From: Aquifex sp964425585
GTDB taxonomy: Bacteria > Aquificota > Aquificia > Aquificales > Aquificaceae
Assembly: GCA_964425585.1 (NCBI GenBank)
Contig: CAYRMG010000018.1
Coordinates: 1-23,466 of the forward strand
Length of the DNA: 23,466 nucleotides
Reading direction: 5' to 3'
Positions 5,918 to 13,275 of the stretch are shown piece by piece (the first letter of the stretch is position 1; each line of letters begins with the position of its first letter). Below the pieces are notes generated by a model that worked only from the letters and a program-made list of their open reading frames with translations, made no database searches and was not told the DNA's origin. The position numbers were made by a program, and so were the translations under genes.

Positions 5918-7199
5918 GAATACACATCGTTTTATTTTTCCCGAAAAGCCTTTCCGCTATATACACAGCTCTTTTTCTTGCGACCTCTCTGTTCTTTTTG
6001 GGGTTTACCGTTTTTCCGTCCGTCATTCCTATTATCTCAACTTTTTCCAGTTTATTTATCTCCGAAAGAACACCTATTAAGTTCCTTAAGTTATGTATGT
6101 TCCTATCCTCAGTTTTAGTTTTTCCGTATCCGAATGGAAATGAGTAAACGATTTTTATCACTCTTTCTTTATTTACTTTTTTCTCTTTTGTAAATTTTCC
6201 ATAAGGTTTTCCTATNNNNNNNNNNNNNNNNNNNNNNNNNNNNNNNNNNNNNNNNNNNNNNNNNNNNNNNNNNNNNNNNNNNNNNNNNNNNNNNNNNNNN
6301 NNNNNNNNNNNNNNNTAATCTTTTCTTTCCCACGAGTTTTTCCAGCTTTGTAGAAATGCTTCAACATCTTCAAGTTCAATTTTTTCGGGAATTACCTTAT
6401 ATATGCCTATTAAGGTATTATTGAGGTTTATCTTGGGAACGAGATTTTCTTTTAAGGTTTTTGTTTCCGCAACAACACATCCCCTTGTGCTAAAAGGAAG
6501 TTCATTTCTATCCTCTTCATTGCTTCCGTGAAGCCATATGCCGCTTCCCGTCTTGCCCAGCAGCTTATCGTAAGGGTTCGGATAATTTATTGCCACCGCT
6601 ATACCGCCGTATATATCGGACAAATACCTGGGATCTATAAACTTTGTAAAGTAGTATAATCCTTCGGGTGTCCTCCCGTCTCCTTCTCGCTCTTTATCCC
6701 CTATGTTTTTTCCCGTAGTTACGGGATACATCTCAACAAGTTTATTTCCCTTGAAGACAAAAAGATACTGACTCATCTTTTCAACAAGGAATATGTAATG
6801 ATTCTCGGGATTTTTTACAACTACGGGAGGTTTCCTTTCAAATCTTTTTTTAAGAATTCCCATAATCTCTTTTCTATAGATTTCCTTATCTTTTACCTCC
6901 CTTATGAGGAAATTAAATCGGTAGTAGGACGGGTTATACCGAGGATTTTCCTTTACAGATTTCAGATAATATCTTATGGCTTCTTCCTTTTTTCCTTCCC
7001 TTTCAAGGGTTAAGCCCTTTACGTAGAAGTAAATATAAGGTTCTACCTTAAGATTCAGCGTTTCAAAGTAAGCTTTAAGAACTTTTAACTCCAGTTTATT
7101 TACTTTTCCTTCGGAAAGTTTCTCAAAAAGTGCTTTTAAGTTTCCCTTTTCAAGCTCAAAGGAAGCGAAGGCAAAGGAAATAAGCAGTAGGAGTATCAT
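5868..7199 (-). CDS. periplasmic L,D-transpeptidase, possible OmpA-like C-terminus (interrupted by gap)
   Basis: N-terminal signal peptide (MILLLLISFAFAS), a TPR-like helix pair (about 55-92), then a YkuD catalytic domain (about 134-270) with HGSN (His224) and the active-site STRGCV (Cys241). Such enzymes cross-link peptidoglycan or attach proteins to it. After 100 N (6216-6315) the frame continues with a stretch like the OmpA/MotB peptidoglycan-binding domain: VEIIGMTDG, then NREVARKRAVYIAERL, where Asp and Arg match the usual diaminopimelate contacts. The gap is probably of arbitrary length, so the frame link, and even the single-gene status, is unproven. The ATG overlaps the rpoZ stop as ATGA, with AGGGGA upstream. 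The stop lies 50 bases inside the 3' end of hisF on the other strand. Confidence 0.8.
   Translation of the reverse strand: MILLLLISFAFASFELEKGNLKALFEKLSEGKVNKLELKVLKAYFETLNLKVEPYIYFYVKGLTLEREGKKEEAIRYYLKSVKENPRYNPSYYRFNFLIREVKDKEIYRKEIMGILKKRFERKPPVVVKNPENHYIFLVEKMSQYLFVFKGNKLVEMYPVTTGKNIGDKEREGDGRTPEGLYYFTKFIDPRYLSDIYGGIAVAINYPNPYDKLLGKTGSGIWLHGSNEEDRNELPFSTRGCVVAETKTLKENLVPKINLNNTLIGIYKVIPEKIELEDVEAFLQSWKNSWERKDXXXXXXXXXXXXXXXXXXXXXXXXXXXXXXXXXXIGKPYGKFTKEKKVNKERVIKIVYSFPFGYGKTKTEDRNIHNLRNLIGVLSEINKLEKVEIIGMTDGKTVNPKKNREVARKRAVYIAERLFGKNKTMCILRKQVGQQYPFLQDNP
6216..6315. other. assembly gap (100 N)
   Basis: Exactly 100 unknown bases inside the L,D-transpeptidase reading frame. A round 100 is a common placeholder for a gap of unknown size, so the true distance and frame across it are not known. 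Confidence 0.99.
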
Positions 7200-7417
7200 T
7201 CCCCTTTTTCTTCTTTTCTCCTTATAACCTTTACTTTATCTTCCGCTATATCCTCTATTGCGGCAAAGGTTTTCTTTAGATTCTCTTCTCCTCTCGTCAC
7301 AAAGAAGTCCTCTCCTTCCTGAAGGAGCTGGAGCGTCCTTTTTACAGCGGCGTGAACGAGTTCATACCTTGATTCCACTTTCTTCATGGCTTCCTCTATC
7401 TTAGGTCTCCTTGACAT
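7196..7417 (-). CDS. rpoZ: RNA polymerase omega subunit
   Basis: A 73-residue protein with the omega pattern: PKIEEAMKKVESRYELVHAAVKRTLQL, then KKTFAAIEDIAEDKVKVI. Omega helps fold and assemble the beta' subunit. AGGAGGT upstream fixes the ATG, which lies 17 bases inside the end of gmk. The gmk-rpoZ pair is widely conserved. The spoT-type gene that often follows is not here; an L,D-transpeptidase takes its place. Confidence 0.9.
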   Translation of the reverse strand: MSRRPKIEEAMKKVESRYELVHAAVKRTLQLLQEGEDFFVTRGEENLKKTFAAIEDIAEDKVKVIRRKEEKGE

Positions 7418-8048
7418 AGCACTTACCTCCTCTCAGAAGATTTATCACCTCGTGGTTCAGATGAAATTTATGGAGATTATTAAGTATACTTTCCTTTGAA
7501 ACCCTGTGGGAAACTATTATGGACTTTACCTTTTCAACCGCGGATGTAAGAAAATCGTTAACAACTATATAGTCAAAGTATTTAGCACAGGGAATTTCCT
7601 CCTTTGCAGTTTTCAGTCTCCTTTCAAGGTTGTCATCCTTGTATCCCCTTGTCTCTATTCTCCTTTTTAGCTCTTCAAGGGAGGGAGGTAGGAGAAATAT
7701 CGTGATTGTGTCGGGCATAAGTTCCTTTACCTTAAAAGCACCCTGAACGTCTATTACAAGAAGGGCATCCTTTCCTTCTTTGAGAATTCTCTCTATGTCC
7801 TTTTTGGGGGTTCCGTAGTAGTTTCCGTAAACATTCGCATACTCAAGAAAGAAATCGTCCTTTATTTTTTTCTCAAAATCCTCTTTAGTTATGAAAACGT
7901 AATCAACTCCGTTCTTTTCGTAAGGTCTGGGTTTTCTTGTTGTGTAGGTTATTACTTTTTCCAGGTTATCAAGCTCAGTAAGGAGTTTTTCCGCCAGGGT
8001 TGTCTTCCCTGTTCCGGAAGGGGCGGATATGATAAAAAGCTTTCCCAT
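7401..8048 (-). CDS. gmk: guanylate kinase
   Basis: Phosphorylates GMP to GDP with ATP. The P-loop SAPSGTGKTT spans 8-17. The GMP-binding region TYTTRKPRPYEKNGVDYVF and the tyrosine pair in NVYGNYYGTP are as in the family, and RLKTAKEEI belongs to the lid. The length of 215 is normal. The ATG is preceded not by a Shine-Dalgarno but by TATAAT eight bases upstream, which suggests a leaderless mRNA. It is the first gene of gmk-rpoZ-L,D-transpeptidase. It is related in pathway to guaA further right, which makes the GMP. Confidence 0.97.
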   Translation of the reverse strand: MGKLFIISAPSGTGKTTLAEKLLTELDNLEKVITYTTRKPRPYEKNGVDYVFITKEDFEKKIKDDFFLEYANVYGNYYGTPKKDIERILKEGKDALLVIDVQGAFKVKELMPDTITIFLLPPSLEELKRRIETRGYKDDNLERRLKTAKEEIPCAKYFDYIVVNDFLTSAVEKVKSIIVSHRVSKESILNNLHKFHLNHEVINLLRGGKCYVKET

Positions 8049-8073
8049 CTTATCAAATTATAAAATCTATACT
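8049..8073. promoter_or_regulatory. divergent gmk/flavoprotein promoter region
   Basis: The 25 bases between the two ATGs hold overlapping -10-like hexamers: TATAAT on the minus strand (8062-8057), 8 bases before the gmk ATG, and TAAAAT on the + strand (8061-8066), 7 bases before the flavoprotein ATG. Neither gene has a Shine-Dalgarno. Both transcripts would begin at or within a few bases of the start codon. The -35 sites would have to lie inside the opposite gene; none is obvious. Confidence 0.55.
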
Positions 8074-8631
8074 ATGGGAAGGGTTCTTGTAATTTACGAT
8101 ACAAGAACGGGAAACACCGAGAAAATGGCAAAGCTTGTTGCGGAGGGAGCGAGTTCCGTAGAGGGAACCCAGGTAAGGCTGAAACACGTGGATGAAGCTA
8201 CAAAGGAAGACATACTTTGGGCGGACGGCGTAGCGGTCGGTTCTCCCACAAATATGGGTTTGGTCTCCTGGAAGATAAAGCGTTTCTTTGACGATGTTAT
8301 AGGAGACCTTTGGGGGGAGATAGACGGGAAAATAGGTTGTGCTTTTTCCTCTTCGGGAGGATGGGGAGGAGGAAACGAGATAGCGTGTATGTCCATTTTA
8401 ACTATGCTTATGAACTTCGGTTTTCTTGTTTTCGGTGTTACGGACTACGTAGGAAAGAAGTTTACCCTTCACTACGGTGCGGTTGTTGCAGGAGAGCCGA
8501 GAACCGAGGAAGAGAAAGAGGCCTGCAGAAGGCTCGGAAGAAGGCTTGCAGAACTTGTAGCTATATACTTTGATGGAAAGAAAGAACTTCTTGAGAAGGT
8601 GAGAAAATCCCCCGATAAGTTCGTAGATTAA
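8074..8631 (+). CDS. flavodoxin-fold protein, WrbA-like NAD(P)H:quinone oxidoreductase
   Basis: A 185-residue flavodoxin-fold protein. The FMN phosphate loop is DTRTGNTEKMA (9-19). GSPTNMGLVSWKIKRFFDD (57-74) and FSSSGGWGGGNEIACMSIL (91-109) are typical of WrbA and related flavoproteins. These enzymes reduce quinones with NAD(P)H by two electrons, or carry electrons. It is somewhat shorter than E. coli WrbA (198), so a flavodoxin-like electron carrier is also possible. ATG 8074 is chosen because the fold's first strand (RVLVIYD) begins there; upstream in-frame codons fall in the promoter. It heads a + operon, with dksA 19 bases downstream. Confidence 0.85.
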   Translation: MGRVLVIYDTRTGNTEKMAKLVAEGASSVEGTQVRLKHVDEATKEDILWADGVAVGSPTNMGLVSWKIKRFFDDVIGDLWGEIDGKIGCAFSSSGGWGGGNEIACMSILTMLMNFGFLVFGVTDYVGKKFTLHYGAVVAGEPRTEEEKEACRRLGRRLAELVAIYFDGKKELLEKVRKSPDKFVD

Positions 8632-8650
8632 TTATTTAAGGAGGAAGCAT

Positions 8651-9013
8651 TTGCACCATCTTACACAGGAGCAGATTAACGAGCTTAAGGCTATACTCCT
8701 TGAGATGAGAAGAAAAATACTCTCATCCGCGGAAGAACAGATAAAAGACCCTTCAAACGTTACTTTTGAAGGAGGCGATGAAATTGACAGGGCGGATCTT
8801 GAAACGGACAGATTCATAACCTTCCGCATTAAGGGAAGGGAAGCCAAACTTTTGCATAAGATAGATTACGCCCTTATGAAGATTGAGATGGGAAACTACG
8901 GTATATGTGAAAACTGCGGGGCGGAGATTCCCTATGAGAGGTTAAAAGCCCGTCCGGTCACTACGATGTGTATAAAGTGTAAGGAACTGGAAGAGGAGCA
9001 AGAAAATGATTGA
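8651..9013 (+). CDS. DksA/TraR-family zinc-finger protein
   Basis: A 120-residue DksA-like protein that probably binds the secondary channel of RNA polymerase and adjusts transcription with ppGpp. The N-terminal half is a predicted coiled coil with DEIDRA at the tip (Asp43, Asp46, Ala48, the DxxDxA motif needed in DksA). The C-terminal zinc finger is C86-x2-C89-x17-C107-x2-C110 (CENCG...CIKC). The start is TTG at 8651, supported by AAGGAGG six bases upstream; no ATG fits. It overlaps the next gene (ATG 9006) by 8 bases. Confidence 0.9.
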   Translation: MHHLTQEQINELKAILLEMRRKILSSAEEQIKDPSNVTFEGGDEIDRADLETDRFITFRIKGREAKLLHKIDYALMKIEMGNYGICENCGAEIPYERLKARPVTTMCIKCKELEEEQEND

Positions 9014-10250
9014 AGACCCAATGGATTGGGCTTTTCCGAGAATAAAGAGACTGCCCAAGTATGTTTTTTCCCTTGTTAACGAACTTAAGTATAAGTTGAG
9101 AAGAGAAGGAGAGGATATCGTAGACCTCGGTATGGGAAACCCGAATATGCCTCCCGCCAGGCACATAATAGAAAAACTGTGCGAGGTGGCTCAAAAGCCA
9201 CACGTTCACGGATACTCCTCTTCCAGGGGAATACCTAGGCTGAGAAAGGCGATATGCGATTTCTACGAAAGAAGATACGGCGTGAAATTAGACCCTGAAA
9301 GGGAAGCTATACTCACGATAGGCGCAAAGGAGGGATACTCTCACCTTATGCTTGCCATGATTTCACCCGGGGATACGGTAATAGTTCCCAATCCTACCTA
9401 TCCTATACATTATTACGCTCCGATAATAGCGGGAGGAGAGGTTCACTCAATACCTTTGGTATACTCCGATGAAAACTTTCAGGAAGAATTTCTTAGGAGG
9501 CTCTACGAGATTGTAAAGACCGCAATGCCGAAACCGAAAGCGGTTGTTGTAAGTTTTCCCCACAATCCTACAACGCTAACCGTTGAAAAGGATTTTTTTA
9601 AAGAGCTCGTGAGGTTTGCAAAGGAAAACGGTATATGGATAATCCACGATTTTGCTTATGCGGATATCGCCTTTGATGGTTATAAACCTCCTTCAATACT
9701 TGAGATAGAGGGAGCTAAGGATGTAGCGGTTGAGATTTATTCAATGTCAAAGGGTTTTTCTATGGCGGGATGGAGGGTTGCTTTTGTTGTGGGAAATGAG
9801 GTTCTCATTAAAAATCTTGCCCATCTGAAAAGCTACCTTGATTACGGAATATTTACACCCATACAGGTGGCCTCAATAATAGCCCTTGACAGTCCTTATG
9901 AAATAGTTGAGGAAAAGGCAAAAATTTACGAGAGGAGAAGAAATGTTCTGGTTGACGGATTGAATAAACTCGGTTGGAAGGTGAGAAAGCCTAAGGCTAC
10001 TATGTTTGTGTGGGCAAAAATTCCCGAATGGATAAATATGAACTCCCTTGATTTTTCCATGTTTCTCCTGAGGGAGGCAAAGGTTGCGGTATCACCCGGA
10101 ATAGGGTTCGGCCAATACGGAGAAGGATACGTGAGGTTTGCACTTGTTGAGAATGAACACAGAATAAGGCAAGCGATAAGGGGTATAAGAAGGGCTTTCA
10201 GGAAGCTTCAGAAGGGGGTTAAAAAGCTTGAAACTGAGAGAAATCCTTAA
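9006..10250 (+). CDS. class I PLP aminotransferase, AlaC-like
   Basis: Fold-type I aminotransferase (414 aa). The N-terminal IVDLGMGNPNMPP, the HNPTT loop (Asn187), Asp215 and Tyr218 in HDFAYADIAF, and the PLP Lys249 in SMSKGFSMAGWR are all present. The GEGYVRFALVE region carries the substrate carboxylate Arg. The closest group in my memory is the AlaC alanine/glutamate-pyruvate aminotransferases, including Aquifex proteins called aspC; LL-diaminopimelate aminotransferase is a related alternative. AGGAG lies before ATG 9006, which overlaps the dksA-like stop. A second ATG at 9021 is less well placed. The last 23 bases overlap the small CC-ended gene. Confidence 0.9.
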   Translation: MIEDPMDWAFPRIKRLPKYVFSLVNELKYKLRREGEDIVDLGMGNPNMPPARHIIEKLCEVAQKPHVHGYSSSRGIPRLRKAICDFYERRYGVKLDPEREAILTIGAKEGYSHLMLAMISPGDTVIVPNPTYPIHYYAPIIAGGEVHSIPLVYSDENFQEEFLRRLYEIVKTAMPKPKAVVVSFPHNPTTLTVEKDFFKELVRFAKENGIWIIHDFAYADIAFDGYKPPSILEIEGAKDVAVEIYSMSKGFSMAGWRVAFVVGNEVLIKNLAHLKSYLDYGIFTPIQVASIIALDSPYEIVEEKAKIYERRRNVLVDGLNKLGWKVRKPKATMFVWAKIPEWINMNSLDFSMFLLREAKVAVSPGIGFGQYGEGYVRFALVENEHRIRQAIRGIRRAFRKLQKGVKKLETERNP

Positions 10251-10470
10251 GGAGTTTTACAGACTTAAGTTCGGTCAGGCTTTCGGAAGGGAAGCTCAGA
10301 AGATTGAAGAAGCTTTTCTTTTCCTACTATTCCTTGATTACTTCGGATTATCAACTCCTTTTAAGTTTTACCTCCTTGAGCTTTATCCTGAGCTTATAGA
10401 TGAGTTTCACAAATGGCACAAGAGAATGGGTATATCCAGCTCACCCCTTGACTGGATAAAGTGCTGTTAA
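10228..10470 (+). CDS. small protein ending in CC, possibly cory-CC-star family
   Basis: An 80-residue protein with amphipathic helices and the conserved-looking end FHKWHKRMGISSSPLDWIKCC. This resembles the small family I remember as cory-CC-star, named for its two terminal Cys, whose function is unknown to me. The match is from memory. The terminal CC with nearby His and Trp might bind metal or be redox active. The start is TTG 10228 with GGGGG 8-12 bases upstream, inside the end of the aminotransferase gene, so the two are co-translated. Its stop shares the bases TTAA with the convergent radA stop. No ATG fits. Confidence 0.75.
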   Translation: MKLREILKEFYRLKFGQAFGREAQKIEEAFLFLLFLDYFGLSTPFKFYLLELYPELIDEFHKWHKRMGISSSPLDWIKCC

Positions 10471-11801
10471 AAGAGTATTTCTACCGCCTCGTTTATATGG
10501 GAAACGGGGTATACCTCCATATCTTCTATATGGAGTTCAAGACTTTTGGGAATTATAGCCTTTCTAAAGCCGAACCTTTTTGCCTCTTTTAACCTCAGGT
10601 CTCCGAAGTGAACTGCCCTAACTTCCCCTGCCAAGCCCAGTTCTCCGAATATAACTATATCTTCGGGTATCTCTTTTTCTTTTTTTGATGAAACTATTGC
10701 CATAGCTACCGCAAGGTCAACAGCGGGTTCCTTTACACTCATTCCGCCTGCTACGTTTATAAAGACATCCTGGTCTCTTGTGAAGATTTTTGATTCCTTT
10801 TCAAGAACCGCAAGTATAAGGGCTAACCTGTTCGGGTCAAAACCCTGGGTTTTCCTCTGGGGTGTTGTATAGAGTGCGGGAATCACGAGCGCTTGTATCT
10901 CAAGAAGGACAGGTTTACTCCCTTCGGTATGGGGAAATACAACGCTTCCGGGAGCTTTTGCCTTTTCGCTTATAAAGAATGCGGAAGGTTCGGGAACGTC
11001 TTCAAGCCCTTTATCCGTCATTTTGAAAACCGCTATTTCCCCTGTTGAACCGAATCTGTTTTTTACAACCTTAATAATCCTGTAGAAGTTGAATCTCTCC
11101 CCCTCAAACTGTATAACGGTATCAACGATATGCTCAAGAACTTTCGGGCCCGCTATACTCCCCTCTTTCGTAATCTGTCCTACGATGAAGGCGGGAACAC
11201 CCCTATCTTTACAAAATTCCGTAATTCTGTATGTGACTTCTCTCACCTGGCTTACCGAGCCTGCGGAGCTTTCAAGTTTTTCGGAAAATATAGTCTGAAC
11301 CGAGTCAAGAACTAAAAGGGAAGGTTTTTCCTTTTCAAGAACATTAAGAATATTTTCCAGGTTTGTTTCGGGGTAAACGAGGAGATTCTCGTTTTGTATG
11401 CCGAGCCTTTTAGCTCTTAAGGCTATCTGATTTCCCGATTCTTCCCCGGAGACGTATAAAACTTTCTTTCCCTTTGCAAAGTAATCGGATACCTGAAGAA
11501 GAAGGGTTGATTTTCCTATCCCCGGCTCCCCCGCTATGAGAATAACCTGTCCCTTAACGATTCCACCTCCGAGTGCGGTATCAAGATTTTTATATCCCGT
11601 GCTTTCCCTGTTTAGCTCTTCCCTTTCCCAAGAAGATACGGGGAGAACCTTTGATTCCTGTTTTACCAGAGAAAAGGAACCGTTGCGATGAACTTCCTCT
11701 AAGAATGTATTCCAGCTTCCGCATGAAGGACATCTTCCGAGCCACTTGACCGAAGTATACCCGCACTCCTGACATATGAAAACAGTTTTTGCCTTTCCCA
11801 T
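10467..11801 (-). CDS. radA: DNA repair protein RadA (Sms)
   Basis: Bacterial RadA/Sms, a RecA-like ATPase that promotes branch migration in recombinational repair. An N-terminal zinc ribbon (C10-x2-C13...C24-x2-C27) comes first, then Walker A GEPGIGKST (91-99), then the RadA-specific KNRFG (247-251). A C-terminal Lon-protease-like domain (about 280-444) without protease activity follows. The length of 444 is normal. It is not the archaeal RadA. No Shine-Dalgarno is seen; TAGATT lies 9 bases before the ATG. It begins 15 bases after the PhnD-like gene on the same strand, and probably has its own promoter. Confidence 0.97.
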   Translation of the reverse strand: MGKAKTVFICQECGYTSVKWLGRCPSCGSWNTFLEEVHRNGSFSLVKQESKVLPVSSWEREELNRESTGYKNLDTALGGGIVKGQVILIAGEPGIGKSTLLLQVSDYFAKGKKVLYVSGEESGNQIALRAKRLGIQNENLLVYPETNLENILNVLEKEKPSLLVLDSVQTIFSEKLESSAGSVSQVREVTYRITEFCKDRGVPAFIVGQITKEGSIAGPKVLEHIVDTVIQFEGERFNFYRIIKVVKNRFGSTGEIAVFKMTDKGLEDVPEPSAFFISEKAKAPGSVVFPHTEGSKPVLLEIQALVIPALYTTPQRKTQGFDPNRLALILAVLEKESKIFTRDQDVFINVAGGMSVKEPAVDLAVAMAIVSSKKEKEIPEDIVIFGELGLAGEVRAVHFGDLRLKEAKRFGFRKAIIPKSLELHIEDMEVYPVSHINEAVEILF

Positions 11802-11816
11802 ATTTGATAAAATCTA
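11802..11816 (-). promoter_or_regulatory. possible radA promoter
   Basis: Between the PhnD-like stop and the radA ATG, the minus strand reads TAGATT (11816-11811), then 9 bases, then ATG. There is no Shine-Dalgarno. This fits the -10-then-start-codon pattern seen at other first genes in the window. Read-through from the upstream gene is equally possible. Confidence 0.35.
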
Positions 11817-12539
11817 TTAAACATTTATTTTTAAGTCTTTAAGAAGTGTCTCTATATTTTCTAATGAATTTACAGGATACCATTCAGCTATATTAAGTTT
11901 TGACATTATATCTCTTCCTTCCGGATCTTCGTGCATTTTTAGTAAAGCGCTCAGTATGACATCTTTATACCGTTTGTGCTCGGGTGATAACATTATTAAA
12001 TGAGAGCTTAGTCTTTCATCACTTTCGTAAATTACCTTTAAATTTTCTTTGAACTTATCGGAAAAATCTTCCCAGAAATCTTTATAAACAAAACCGTATG
12101 GGGCTTCTCCTTTGATAATTCCGTTTACTACTTCCTGCCATGAACTTTTAAATTCAGGAATAAAGTTTATACCTTTTTCCATTAGAATTTTTTGTCCAAG
12201 ATAACTCGCAAATTGATTTTTAACCATCAAAACTTTATTTCCATTTATATCTTCAAGAGCATCTGACCTATCCTTATGTGCCAATATAACAACTTCATCG
12301 TAGTTTGTATTTCCTGCAATCGGTATAAATCCTCTTTCTTTATGTATTTTTAACGCATCCATAGGATTTGAATAAGTCATATCTACATTGGAAAAGCTCT
12401 TATAATAACAATCAAAGTCAAGACAATATTCCTGTCTAATCGGAATCCCCGTTTTTTTAGATAAATAAACCACAAAATTTATCCAGTAAATACTTTTTTT
12501 AGTAACATCGTGAGGACATACCGCCATTTTAAGTAACAT
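11817..12539 (-). CDS. PhnD/SsuA-like substrate-binding protein without signal peptide
   Basis: A 240-residue protein resembling the PhnD type of periplasmic binding protein (type II fold): the first strand MAVCPHD, then a helix IYWINFVVYLSKKTGIPI, a second domain with GNKVLMVKNQFASYLGQKIL, and WQEVVNGIIKGEAPYGFVYKDF. Family members bind phosphonate, phosphite or similar small anions for ABC uptake. There is no signal peptide or lipobox, and no permease or ATPase nearby, so it would stay in the cytoplasm, perhaps as a sensor or in an unknown role. Three Cys (8, 39, 44) lie near the first strands. The gene is visibly AT-rich (two sampled 60-base lines have 33% and 23% G+C; the neighbours look like 40-45%), which suggests transfer from elsewhere. 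A run of seven G upstream serves as its ribosome site. Confidence 0.75.
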   Translation of the reverse strand: MLLKMAVCPHDVTKKSIYWINFVVYLSKKTGIPIRQEYCLDFDCYYKSFSNVDMTYSNPMDALKIHKERGFIPIAGNTNYDEVVILAHKDRSDALEDINGNKVLMVKNQFASYLGQKILMEKGINFIPEFKSSWQEVVNGIIKGEAPYGFVYKDFWEDFSDKFKENLKVIYESDERLSSHLIMLSPEHKRYKDVILSALLKMHEDPEGRDIMSKLNIAEWYPVNSLENIETLLKDLKINV

Positions 12540-12552
12540 AAATACCCCCCCA
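12540..12552 (-). promoter_or_regulatory. G7 tract as ribosome binding site
   Basis: The 13 bases between the FrdB-like stop (TAG) and the PhnD-like ATG read TGGGGGGGTATTT on the minus strand. The G7 run, five bases before the ATG, is the only Shine-Dalgarno-like sequence. Slippage in it would change spacing, not reading frame. Confidence 0.5.
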
Positions 12553-13263
12553 CTAAAAAATCTTATGAAAGTTTATTTTATCATTTTGTTTGGTTTTCAA
12601 AATCATTAACTCCCTTATGAGCGTTGCAGGCTCCACATCTTTGGGACACGCGTTATTACACTTGTTGCAGGAAAGACAGTGATAAAGATTGCCTTCAAGG
12701 GCTTCCTTTATTCTAAACTCTTTATTCTCTTCCCTCGGGTCCTCAAGAAATCTGTATATCTTTGCAAAGAAAAGGGGACCTGCATAACTTTCTTCAAGAA
12801 CCTGGGGACAGTAAGACTGACAAGCACTGCAAAGGATGCAGTCCGCTCCCTTCTCTATTTTCTTGTTTATCTCAGGCGGAATCCTTACCTCACCCTTAAA
12901 CTCCTTAATCCACGTTCTGAACTTCTTCATACGGTTTATAACTTCTTCGTTGTCAACAACAAGGTCTTTTATAACCTCAAACTTATCAAGAGGTTCAACA
13001 ACTACGGTTTTATCCATTAGGATGTAAGGAAGCGTTTGTTCCTTACAGGCAAGTTTAGGGAAACCGTCTATGTAAACGGTGCACGTTCCGCATATTCCCG
13101 CACGGCAAAAAGCCCGAAAAGAGAGTGTAGGGTCTATCTCTTCCTTTATTTTCTGGAATGCCCTGAGAAACGTCATTCCTTCTTCATACGGAACTTCAAA
13201 GTTATCGTATCTCCTTTCTCCCGTTTCGGGGTTGTATCTAAAAATCTTTAACTTCAAAAGCAT
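12553..13263 (-). CDS. succinate dehydrogenase/fumarate reductase-type iron-sulfur subunit
   Basis: Electron-transfer subunit of the SdhB/FrdB/TfrB family (236 aa). A [2Fe-2S] ferredoxin domain (C53, C58, C61, C73; CRAGICGTC) is followed by a C-terminal domain with C142-x2-C145-x2-C148-x3-C152 and C196-x2-C199-x2-C202-x3-C206. Classic SdhB lacks the Cys at the C199 position and has a [3Fe-4S] centre. The extra Cys predicts a second [4Fe-4S], as in TfrB-like and some archaeal enzymes. In Aquificales, fumarate reductase serves the reductive TCA cycle. No flavoprotein or membrane subunit lies nearby. It starts two bases after the amidase stop, without a Shine-Dalgarno; TAAAAT six bases before the ATG could be its own promoter. 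Confidence 0.9.
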   Translation of the reverse strand: MLLKLKIFRYNPETGERRYDNFEVPYEEGMTFLRAFQKIKEEIDPTLSFRAFCRAGICGTCTVYIDGFPKLACKEQTLPYILMDKTVVVEPLDKFEVIKDLVVDNEEVINRMKKFRTWIKEFKGEVRIPPEINKKIEKGADCILCSACQSYCPQVLEESYAGPLFFAKIYRFLEDPREENKEFRIKEALEGNLYHCLSCNKCNNACPKDVEPATLIRELMILKTKQNDKINFHKIF

Positions 13264-13275
13264 AATTAAATTTTA
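13264..13275 (-). promoter_or_regulatory. possible internal promoter of the FrdB-like gene
   Basis: On the minus strand TAAAAT (13275-13270), within the last codons of the amidase gene, is followed by TTAATT and then the ATG at 13263. There is no Shine-Dalgarno, so the gene may be transcribed leaderless on its own, or depend on coupling to the amidase gene, whose stop is two bases away. Confidence 0.35.

Noticed and set aside
10467..11801. Archaeal-type RadA recombinase
   Set aside because: The zinc ribbon, KNRFG and Lon-like C-terminal domain identify bacterial RadA/Sms.
12545..12551. G7 run as a phase-variation switch
   Set aside because: It is between genes and seven bases long, so slippage would alter only Shine-Dalgarno spacing. 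It is better explained as the ribosome site.
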